From: JACRBK01 sp964427955
GTDB taxonomy: Bacteria; Chloroflexota; Anaerolineae; Aggregatilineales; Aggregatilineaceae
Assembly (NCBI GenBank): GCA_964427955.1
Contig: CAYRWY010000200.1
Coordinates: 1-10,087 of the forward strand
DNA length: 10,087 nucleotides
Direction of reading: 5' to 3'
A program made the translations under genes and the position numbers. The notes below the pieces were generated by a model, which saw only the letters and a program-made list of their open reading frames with translations, ran no database searches and was not told the DNA's origin. This document shows positions 1 through 6,547 of the stretch, in pieces (positions within the stretch are counted from its first letter, which is position 1; the number at the start of each line of letters is the position of its first letter).

Positions 1-2
1 GC

Positions 3-536
3 TACAAGCAGCGCCGCCTGAAGCCCAAGCTGGTCGTGATCCTGGACGTCAGCACGTCGATGCGTCCGGTCGCTGAGTTTTTTCTGCGGATGCTGTACGA
101 GATGCAGGACGTGATCCAGAAAACGCGCAGCTTTGCCTTCATCGATCACCTGGAAGACGTGACGCCCGATCTGGCCACCTCGCAGATCGACGAGGCGGTG
201 CAGACGGTGCTGTACAAGCTCCCGTCAGGCTACTACAACACCGACCTGGGCGGCAGCCTGCGCGAGTTCGAGGATCACTTCCTGGACACCATCGACGGCC
301 GGACGACGGTGATCATCCTCGGCGATGGGCGGAATAACTACAACAATCCCGGCCTGGAAGTGTTCGAGCGGATTGGCCGTCGGGCGCGCAAGCTGATCTG
401 GATGACGCCCGAATACGAGGCCCAGTGGGGCACCGGCGACAGCGATATGCTCAGTTATGCCCCGTTATGCAGCGAAGTGTACCAGGTGCGCAACCTGGCG
501 CAGTTGGCTGAGGCGATTGATCATTTGTTGACGTAG
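3..536 (+). CDS. VWA domain (CoxE-like) protein, C-terminal part
   Basis: This is the 3' part of a gene that enters from the left edge. The frame is open from base 3, and the GTG at 36 lies inside the domain, so it is not the true start. The visible 177 residues form a von Willebrand A domain of the CoxE-like family. The metal-ion (MIDAS) motif DVSTS is at residues 15-19 of the visible part, followed by the threonine loop NTDLGG (79-84) and the aspartate loop GDGRNNY (107-113). Such proteins are cytosolic. In known CoxE systems they work with a MoxR-type AAA ATPase in metal-cofactor insertion or complex assembly. The missing N-terminus, and perhaps a MoxR gene, would lie to the left of this window. 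The domain call is firm; the specific client is unknown. Confidence 0.85.
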   Translation, partial: YKQRRLKPKLVVILDVSTSMRPVAEFFLRMLYEMQDVIQKTRSFAFIDHLEDVTPDLATSQIDEAVQTVLYKLPSGYYNTDLGGSLREFEDHFLDTIDGRTTVIILGDGRNNYNNPGLEVFERIGRRARKLIWMTPEYEAQWGTGDSDMLSYAPLCSEVYQVRNLAQLAEAIDHLLT

Positions 537-539
537 ATA

Positions 540-588
540 GCCCCCTCTCCTAGCGAGAACCAGGGTTTAGGGGCGGACAGGGGGGTGA
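540..588. repeat. Degenerate C/G-rich palindromic repeat
   Basis: A C-rich left arm (CCCCCTCTCC at 541-550) is followed by a G-rich right arm with runs at 569-573 and 580-585 and a trailing GGGGGTGA (581-588). It resembles the better preserved copies at 624-662, 7971-8090 and 9715-9776, but its stem no longer pairs well. I read it as a decayed member of the same family. Confidence 0.45.
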
Positions 589-623
589 AATGTATCGAGC
601 ACGCGAAGATTCGCGGGGATTTA

Positions 624-662
624 CCTCACCCCCCGACCCCCTCTCCACCCGGTGGCGAGGGG
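624..662. repeat. C/G-rich palindromic repeat (CCTCACC family)
   Basis: It begins with CCTCACC (624-630) and contains the arm CCCCTCTCCACC (638-649), facing GGTGGCGAGGGG (651-662). The arms match except for one T:G wobble, giving a hairpin with a short ACCCGGT loop. It shares the CCTCACCCC...CCCCTCTCC layout with the repeats at 7971-8090 and 9715-9776. Confidence 0.65.
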
Positions 663-767
663 GAGCGGCGCCGCTTGCTGCGCCCTGTTCTCTCAGAAAT
701 TCCCAATCTCAATGCCTGCCCGCCCCTGAATGGAACCAGGGAAAGGGAGCGCCATCCCGGCGGCAGC

Positions 768-1190
768 CTATCCGCGCACGCTGTCCACCGTCACATGCCG
801 GCCAAATATCAACCACAACAGTACGGCGTCCACGATGAGCGGAAGCACCGCCCACCCCGTGAGCCAGATCACTTGCAGCACGATCGACAGGACTGCTCCC
901 ACGACGATGAGCCACGCAAACCACGCGCGGGGCACGCGCCACCGCAGCAGCGCCGCGGCTGCCAGGAGAAAACACAGGGCGGACGTAATGCCCAGGATGG
1001 GCGTGAACGCGTTCAGCGTGTCTCCGGACAGCAGGAGCGTGTCGGTCTCCTCGGCAAACGGCCAGAGCAGCCGTCCACCGACCCACCAGGGAGGCGGATC
1101 ATCCCCCTTTTGGAGCGGCACGAGAGCCGTCAGGTTGAGGTGCGCGGCCAGGAGTATCAGGACGAGCAGTACAATCCACGATCTTTTCAT
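768..1190 (-). CDS. Small four-helix membrane protein, function unknown
   Basis: A 140-residue protein that I do not recognise. It has about four hydrophobic segments, at residues 5-25, 62-83, 89-110 and 113-131. A polar, Trp/Pro-rich stretch (29-60) separates helix 1 from helix 2 and is probably extracytoplasmic. The ATG at 1190 is supported by a strong ribosome-binding site: AAAGGAG begins 15 bases upstream on the - strand. The hydrophobic pattern, this site and the lack of a plausible competing frame argue that the gene is real. It lies downstream of the flippase-like gene in the same direction, separated by 161 bases, and converges on the VWA gene. Nothing in the sequence indicates a substrate or pathway. 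Confidence 0.65.
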   Translation of the reverse strand: MKRSWIVLLVLILLAAHLNLTALVPLQKGDDPPPWWVGGRLLWPFAEETDTLLLSGDTLNAFTPILGITSALCFLLAAAALLRWRVPRAWFAWLIVVGAVLSIVLQVIWLTGWAVLPLIVDAVLLWLIFGRHVTVDSVRG

Positions 1191-1351
1191 TCGGTGTCTC
1201 CTTTGACTCTGGTGAGACAGAATGGTGTTGAGGGGGATGGAGGGCGGCTTACTAGGGTGCGGCGGTCAGTCTCAGATCCAGGATCATGCTTGTATTTCTA
1301 CGGATGATGATGGAGTAGTATAGCCCTATTTTCTTTCTGTGCTCGCCGACC

Positions 1352-2283
1352 TCACGATCCCTTGTTGAGCGGGACGGGCTTGATCCACCACGCCAGCGCG
1401 CCGATCAATCCGCCCGCGACGTAGAACGTCACGAAGACCAGCAGCGAAAAACTCAGCGCCGCCTCCGCCGATACGCCGACCGTATCCAGGTAGGCGATCA
1501 TGGCGGCTTCGCGCGTGCCCAGCCCGGAGATCGAGATCGGCAGCAGGGTGATCAGGCTGCCCAGCGCGACGGCGAACGTTACCGGCACAACTCCGGCGTC
1601 CAGGTGCAGCGCCAGCGCCAGCAGGTAGCACTGGCCGAAAAAGACGACGTAGGCCACCCCGGTGAGCGCGACCGCGACCGCCAGCCGAGCGGGCGTCAGT
1701 TGGCGCAGCCCGGCGCGGACTTCGGACAGGATGCCTTCGGGAGCGAAGAATTTTTCGCCCAGCTTGCCGAACTTCAAGCCAATCTGTTGGAACCAGGCGA
1801 AGGTGGTGTCGTTGAGGAACAGCACCAGCGGCAGGATCAACAAAACCGCCAGCCCGATCACGGCGATCAGTTCACTGCTGCCCAGGGCGAGTGTGAGCAG
1901 CGCGGCACTGCCCACCACCAGCAGCGCGTAGAGGTCGAACAGCCGGTCCGCCAGCACGCTCGAAAAGGCCTGCGCCAGCGAGACGCTGCAATCGCGGCTG
2001 ACGTGCGCCGCCTTGATGAATTCCCCCAACCGCCCCGGCGTGAGGAAGCCGATAAACAGGCTGCCGAAGTAAGCCAGCAGCGCGGGCCGGATCGAGAGCC
2101 GGATCGACTGGGCGCGTAACACGCCCTGCCAGCGCACCGTCTTGAGCCAGATCAGCGGCACGATCCCGGCGACGGAGAGCAGCACGAGAACCGGATCGGC
2201 ATTGCTCATGGCGTCGCGCACTTTACCGAGGTCCAGCCGGGCGAACAGGATCACGAGCAAGGCGATCCCGGCCCAGCGGATCA
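1352..2283 (-). CDS. Flippase-like membrane protein (lysylphosphatidylglycerol synthase TM / UPF0104 family), 5' end in assembly gap
   Basis: A polytopic inner-membrane protein of the family that contains the transmembrane part of MprF and YbhN-like proteins (PF03706). Known members flip or handle lipid-linked substrates, and many sit beside glycosyltransferases. Counting from the TTG at 2260, the family motif TPGRLGE is at residues 74-80 and the C-terminal motif SGLGTREAA at 245-253. There are seven or more hydrophobic segments. The TTG at 2260 is probably not the start: the frame stays open upstream through eight more codons (reading IRWAGIA before it) into the N run. The true N-terminus, probably containing part of the first helix, is therefore missing. 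It has no catalytic aminoacyltransferase domain. Its relation to the genes across the gap depends on the unknown gap length. Confidence 0.85.
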
Positions 2284-2383
2284 NNNNNNNNNNNNNNNNN
2301 NNNNNNNNNNNNNNNNNNNNNNNNNNNNNNNNNNNNNNNNNNNNNNNNNNNNNNNNNNNNNNNNNNNNNNNNNNNNNNNNNNN
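2284..2383. other. Assembly gap of exactly 100 N
   Basis: Bases 2284-2383 are all N. A run of exactly 100 is the conventional filler for a scaffold join of unknown size, so the true distance may be anything, and the two sides may even be wrongly joined. It removes the C-terminus of the FrhB-methyltransferase gene and the N-terminus of the flippase-like gene. Confidence 0.95.
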
Positions 2384-4383
2384 TAGCGGATAAAGCGGTG
2401 CGGCCCTTCGGAATGGTGCGCCCCGAAGATCGCCGCGAGCGCGTGGACCGGCTCCCAGAGCACGTTCGGCGTGGTGAGGATCAGCGTGCCGCCCGATTTG
2501 GTGACGCGGCCCAGCTCGTCGATCATCAGCGCCGGTTCGGAGAAGTGCTCGACCGTCTCGAAGTTCAGCACGGCGTCGAATGCGCCGTCCTCGAACGGCA
2601 GCTTGTAATCATGGACCAGCACCCATGTAAAGTTCTCGAAGCCGCCTTCGCGCAGCCGCTGCTGGCAGATTTCGCCCTGCTTGACCGAGACGTCCGCGCA
2701 GACCGCCGAGCGGACCTTGCCGTGCTGGTAGAAATAGAGCGTACCATTGCCGGTGCGCGCGCAAAAATCCAGCACGTGCTGGTTTTCGGGGAGATCGCTC
2801 AGGCGCAGGCCATCCACGAAGCGCCGGAAGTAGGAATAGGTTTCCTCGTTGATGGCGTCGTAATCCTCGGTGTGATCCCAATGGGCGCCGACATCCTCGA
2901 AGGTCCAGGTGGAGCGGGTCCAGTGGCCGATTTCCTGGGCCGTCGTGCGCAGGACGTGGATCAGCCCGGTTAGGGCGGATTTCGATTGACTCAGGGCGCG
3001 GCAAGCAGCGCCCCTCCGTTCAGGCTGATCAGGTTCGGTCGTCTCGAACGCGGCCTGTTGTAATCCTTGGCGTTTCACGGGTTTGGAAGCCTCCTTCCAC
3101 TGTTGGCGCAGGGTGTTGAAAGTCGGGCCGAGCACGCGGATCGGGATAAGCTCGACGGTACGGCGGGCGAGCGGGGTTCCGGCGGTCAGGAACAGGCCGG
3201 TGATCACGGCTTCGACCAGCTTGCGCGAACGTGGGATCGCCACCGGGCGGTAGCCGTAATCGGGCACCGGCTTCCCTAACGCCTGACGCCAGCCCAGGCG
3301 GATGAAGGTGCCGCGCTTCTTGAAGTCGATCATGTGGCCGTGCATGGCCAGCGCCTCGTCGAGCGGCACGTCGTCCAGGTGCAGCACGCCTGCCGCCTGC
3401 ATGGCGTTCAGCAGCGCCTCGCCTTTTGCGGAGCGCGCGACGACGACCGAAAAGCCCTGGCCCTGCGCTTCATATTTCGGGTGCCAGGCATCTCCGACCG
3501 AGATGTCGGTCAACTCGTTGGTGAAATCGACGGACAGCAGCGTGCTGCGTGTGATGAAGAACGGAATCAGGTAGTTGTAATAGAATTTTTCGGCGCGCAA
3601 GACCTGGCCGGATCGCGTCTTGATCTGCAAATAGCCTGGCCACTCGCCTTCCCGGTAGCGTAATTCGGTGACGTCTTCGACGCTACGCACGCCGTTCGAG
3701 CGGAGATAACTTTCAATCGCGGCAAAAACCATGATCGTGCCGACATACGGCCCCAATATGTAATCGACTTTCTGCGCGCCGGGGTGACCGATCTGCTGCA
3801 AGCGCCGCAGCGAGGCGACCTGATCCGGCAGGCCGACGTAGGCCAGCCGCCCCTCGAAGGCGGCCATTTGGGGCAGGATCGTGTTGACCGGCACCGGCAC
3901 GTACACGCTCTGGCTGGCGGCGAGGATGTCCTCGCGGGTGCGGGCGATCACCGCCTCGGCCAGCCAGGGCTGCGGCTGGCCCTGCCGCACGACCACCGCC
4001 CCATCGATCAGGCCGTTTTCGAGCAGGTACATCAGCGTCTGGGTGATGACCCCGCCCGATGCCCCCCGGCGGCGCACTTCCGGCACGGCGGAATAGCCGA
4101 TCAAGGTATGGCGGTAACAGCCGATCAGCCAGTTGTCCGGCGTCTGGCCGAAGACGACCCGGTTCAGCGCCGGATAAGGCTGCCCCCGGCCCGGACAGGC
4201 GTCGAAGGCTTCCGGCGGCAGATCGACCGGCCCGGACGATACCGGCGTTGGGAGGGGGCCGCGCGGCGTCTCGACCATGCGCAGCGCGCCGGACGACAGC
4301 CCCGCGCAGGTGCCGCAGTGGGTGCACAGGCCGGGGCGGATGACCTGGGCGTTCAGCCGGTCGAAAACGGAGTCAGACGGCAT
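2384..4383 (-). CDS. FrhB-like (F420 hydrogenase/dehydrogenase beta) protein fused to a SAM-dependent methyltransferase, C-terminus in gap
   Basis: Visible residues 1-666, ATG at 4383. Residues 1 to about 430 are an FrhB-family oxidoreductase. CxxCxxC is at 20-26 and a distal ACPG Cys at 63 (FrhB_N iron-sulfur site), with RRGASGG at 105-111 and DISVGDAW at 293-300. A polar linker (about 430-490) leads to a class I methyltransferase: motif I VLDFCARTGNG (537-547), acidic D564, then LPFEDGAFDAVLNFETVEH (595-613). FrhB-type domains bind flavin and Fe-S and act on F420 or related redox substrates. Relatives in envelope gene clusters are thought to modify glycans or lipids. Here the usual GTPCQ reads GLPDQ (184-188), and the usual CxxCxD before FTNEL has T281 and S284 in place of both cysteines, so part of the redox apparatus is probably lost. 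The start lies 3 bases after the glycosyltransferase stop, implying co-translation. Whether the fusion is natural cannot be decided here. Confidence 0.82.
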
Positions 4384-4386
4384 ACG

Positions 4387-5316
4387 TCATTCCTTGTCGT
4401 AGGCATTGGGGAGCCGCTGGTTGATCAATTCGGCCAGCATTCCGATCATGAAGACTTCGATGGCGGTGGTCACCAGGACCATCGTGCTGGTATCGGCCAG
4501 TCGCCCAAAGACGATCTTGGTCAGCAGGCTCCAGGCGACAGCCAACAGAAACAGGATCAGGCTGAGCGGGATGAAGATCTTGAGCGGCGTGAAGTACAGG
4601 GCGATGCGCGCCACCAACTGCATGAAGCGCAGCGTGTCTTGAATGGGCTTGATCTTCGATCTGCCCTGGCGGGCGTGGTAATTGATCGGGATATAGTCCA
4701 CCAGATAGCCGTTGGTGAGCATCCCCAGCGTGATGGTCGTGGTGAAGGAGAAACCGTCCGGCAGGATGCCGAAGAAGCGCAGCGCCACGTCGCGCCTGAA
4801 AACGCGCAGCCCGGAATTCAGATCGGGGATCGGCTCGCCCGCGACGTAGTTGGCGAGCTGGCCGATCACCCACTTGGCGGGGCGGCGCTTGAGCGGGATC
4901 GCGACTTTCTCCCCGGTGCGCGCGCCGACCACCATGTCGTATTCGCCTTCGACCAGCCGCGCGGCCAGATCGGGGATGCGCTCGTTGGGGTACGTGCCGT
5001 CGGCGTCGGTGATGCAGATCAGATCGCTGGGCGTGTGCCGGATGCCCGTCTTGAGCGCCGCCCCATAGCCCCGGTTGGCACGGTGGCGGAGCAGCGTCAC
5101 GTCCGCGTGCTGGGCCGCGATCTCGGCAGTGCGATCCGCCGATCCGTCGTCCACGACGATGACCTCGGTCTGCCAGCCCGCCGCGCCCAGGCTGGCACGC
5201 AGGCCGCTCAACTGGGTCAAGACGCCGTCGATCCCGCTCTCCTCGTTGTAGGCGGGGATGATGATCGACAGGTGGTGCGCGGCGAGGGGATCGGCTGCAA
5301 GCGGTTGTTCGGACAA
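4387..5316 (-). CDS. Family 2 glycosyltransferase, polyprenyl-phosphate type (DPM1/GtrB-like) with two C-terminal membrane helices
   Basis: A 309-residue GT2 enzyme. The catalytic domain has SIIIPAYNEE at residues 17-26, VVDDGS at 54-59, the acceptor-side NRGYGAALKTG at 81-91 and the metal-binding DAD at 104-106. Two membrane helices follow (about 246-266 and 279-299). This architecture is that of enzymes moving a sugar from a nucleotide donor onto polyprenyl phosphate at the cytoplasmic face of the membrane. The start is TTG at 5316, chosen because GGAGG lies 7 bases upstream on the - strand; the nearby ATG (5331-5333) is out of frame. The gene begins 62 bases after the ABC ATPase stop and ends 3 bases before the FrhB-methyltransferase start. 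A lipid-linked sugar donor fits the flippase-like gene nearby. The sugar cannot be read from the sequence. Confidence 0.88.
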   Translation of the reverse strand: MSEQPLAADPLAAHHLSIIIPAYNEESGIDGVLTQLSGLRASLGAAGWQTEVIVVDDGSADRTAEIAAQHADVTLLRHRANRGYGAALKTGIRHTPSDLICITDADGTYPNERIPDLAARLVEGEYDMVVGARTGEKVAIPLKRRPAKWVIGQLANYVAGEPIPDLNSGLRVFRRDVALRFFGILPDGFSFTTTITLGMLTNGYLVDYIPINYHARQGRSKIKPIQDTLRFMQLVARIALYFTPLKIFIPLSLILFLLAVAWSLLTKIVFGRLADTSTMVLVTTAIEVFMIGMLAELINQRLPNAYDKE

Positions 5317-5323
5317 AGTAGCG

Positions 5324-5328
5324 CCTCC
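5324..5328 (-). promoter_or_regulatory. Ribosome-binding site deciding a TTG start
   Basis: GGAGG on the - strand, 7 bases before the TTG at 5316. It supports TTG as the start of the glycosyltransferase gene and indicates independent translation initiation after the ABC ATPase gene. Confidence 0.7.
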
Positions 5329-5378
5329 GGCATGGGCACTGGACGCCGCAAGCAGCGCCCGTACGACAGCAGATGCCC

Positions 5379-6185
5379 TTATTCTACCTGTGAGACGCCC
5401 AAAATAGCGAGCCGCAGAAAACCGGTGATCGGATCGGGATAGGGCCGGACTTCGACCCCATACGCCGCGCGCAGGTGATCAGGAGTCAGCACCTCGGCGG
5501 GCGTGCCTTCCGCGCAGATAGTGCCTTCGCGCAGCAGCACCAGCCGGTCACAGAAGCGCGCGGCCAGTTCCAGGTCGTGGACCGCCGCCGCCGCGCCCAG
5601 CCGATCTTCGCGGATCAGCGTGCGGATCATGTCCAGAATGCCGATCTGGTGCTGGATGTCCAGGTTGGCGGTCGGCTCGTCCAGCAGCAGCAGGCGCGGC
5701 TCCTGGGTGAGCGCCCGTGCCACGAGCACCCGTTGGCGCTCGCCGCCGCTCAGCGTGCCGATCATCCGGTCGGCCAGGTCCAGGGTGGCGGTGCGGCGCA
5801 TGGCCTGCTCGGCGATCTGGCGGTCGTGCTCGGTTTCCAGCTCGAAGCGGTTGAGGTGCGGATTGCGCCCCATCAGCACGACCTGCCGGACGGTGAAGGG
5901 AAAATCCAGCGCGGTGATCTGGGGCACCTGCGCGATCACCTGGGCCACCTGCCGGGCCGAGTAGCGCGCCAGCGGCCTGTCCAGCAGCGTGATCTGGCCC
6001 CGGCTGCCGGGCCACAGCCCGCCGATCACCTTGAGCAGCGTGGTTTTTCCGGCTCCATTCGGTCCGATCAGTCCGACCAGCTCGCCGGGGGCAATCGTCA
6101 GCGATACGCAGCGCAGAATGTCGTGCCCATCCAGGCGGCAGTTCACCCGGTCGGCGGTGAGTAAGGGAGTGGGTTGAGAAGACAT
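5379..6185 (-). CDS. btuD: ABC transporter ATPase, cobalamin/iron-siderophore type (BtuD/FecE-like)
   Basis: A 268-residue ATPase that powers import through the BtuC-type permease. All core motifs are intact: Walker A GPNGAGKT (41-48), Q-loop glutamine at 89, signature LSGGERQR (145-152), Walker B LLLLDEPT (165-172) and switch histidine H203. The TVRQVVLMGRNPH stretch after the Q-loop is typical of the FecE/BtuD/HmuV group. I place the start at the ATG at 6185. An ATG at 6236 would add 17 residues with no family similarity and overlap the upstream gene by 47 bases. No clear Shine-Dalgarno precedes 6185, but the start lies 4 bases after the TAA of the nucleotidyltransferase gene, so translation is probably coupled. 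Assignment to cobalamin rather than iron rests on the riboswitch and the binding protein. Confidence 0.9.
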   Translation of the reverse strand: MSSQPTPLLTADRVNCRLDGHDILRCVSLTIAPGELVGLIGPNGAGKTTLLKVIGGLWPGSRGQITLLDRPLARYSARQVAQVIAQVPQITALDFPFTVRQVVLMGRNPHLNRFELETEHDRQIAEQAMRRTATLDLADRMIGTLSGGERQRVLVARALTQEPRLLLLDEPTANLDIQHQIGILDMIRTLIREDRLGAAAAVHDLELAARFCDRLVLLREGTICAEGTPAEVLTPDHLRAAYGVEVRPYPDPITGFLRLAILGVSQVE

Positions 6186-6189
6186 GGCG

Positions 6190-6510
6190 TTATTCAGGAG
6201 GGGCCTGGTTATCCCAATCCGCCAGCGGGACGGCATCTTTCAGAATATCAGGCGCGATTTCCTCTCGAATAAACTGATTGTGGACCACATCGACTTTGCG
6301 GCCCAGCAGTTCTTCGAGGTCCTGCTTCAGCCCGATTTTGTCCCACAGCCGGTAACCAGGCTTGAAGCGCACCAGCAGATCGATGTCGCTGTCGGGACGT
6401 GCTTCGCCACGCGCGACCGATCCAAAGACCCGCACATTGCTCGCGCCATATTTTTCAGCCAGGCGCAGAATCTTGCTGCGCCGGTCTTTGAGCAGTTCGT
6501 CAATGCCCAT
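6190..6510 (-). CDS. MNT-type minimal nucleotidyltransferase (MntA-like), no HEPN partner visible
   Basis: A 106-residue protein of the minimal nucleotidyltransferase (MNT, PF01909-like) family. The signature GSVARGEARPDSDIDLLV spans 29-47 with the paired aspartates D42 and D44, and the third catalytic acid is D74 (KVDVV). Known members usually pair with a HEPN-domain toxin and neutralise it by adenylylation. No HEPN gene is adjacent: the upstream neighbour is the BtuF-like gene (37 bases away) and the downstream one is the BtuD ATPase (4 bases). The ATG at 6510 has GAGG about 7 bases upstream. The catalytic residues are intact, so it is probably active. Its presence within a transport operon in the same direction suggests either a passenger gene that arrived without breaking the operon, or an orphan enzyme with another target. 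Confidence 0.88.
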   Translation of the reverse strand: MGIDELLKDRRSKILRLAEKYGASNVRVFGSVARGEARPDSDIDLLVRFKPGYRLWDKIGLKQDLEELLGRKVDVVHNQFIREEIAPDILKDAVPLADWDNQAPPE

Positions 6511-6547
6511 CGCCCGCCCTCAAACTGCTTGCTATCTCAAGTATACT

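Larger units (their letters stand above)
537..767. other. Intergenic spacer with palindromic repeats
   Basis: This spacer lies between two convergent genes, the VWA gene on + and the small membrane protein gene on -. It holds two copies of the C/G-rich palindromic repeat listed separately. I see no coding signal: the frames open here are made of repeat-derived Pro/Arg-rich residues. There is no intrinsic terminator with a T-tract, although the repeat hairpins could serve as a bidirectional transcription block between the converging genes. Confidence 0.6.

Noticed and set aside
585..1307. A 240-codon open frame on the + strand
   Set aside because: It starts in the palindromic repeats and runs opposite the small membrane protein gene. 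The low-complexity Pro/Arg/Gln content looks like repeat translation, not a gene.
1317..1322. TATACT on the - strand as a -10 box for the small membrane protein gene
   Set aside because: No acceptable -35 sequence lies 16-18 bases upstream, so it was not called.
3784..5442. A 552-codon open frame on the + strand
   Set aside because: It lies opposite the clearly recognised glycosyltransferase and FrhB genes, its composition is Gln/Arg/Asp-rich and it matches no family. It is a GC-rich antisense shadow.
6186..6236. A longer ATPase starting at the ATG at 6236
   Set aside because: The 17 extra residues have no family similarity, and the start would overlap the nucleotidyltransferase gene by 47 bases. 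The ATG at 6185 gives a normal N-terminus.
6190..6547. A HEPN toxin gene next to the nucleotidyltransferase
   Set aside because: No frame of suitable length with an RxxxxH-type motif is seen in the adjoining spaces; the neighbours are transport genes.
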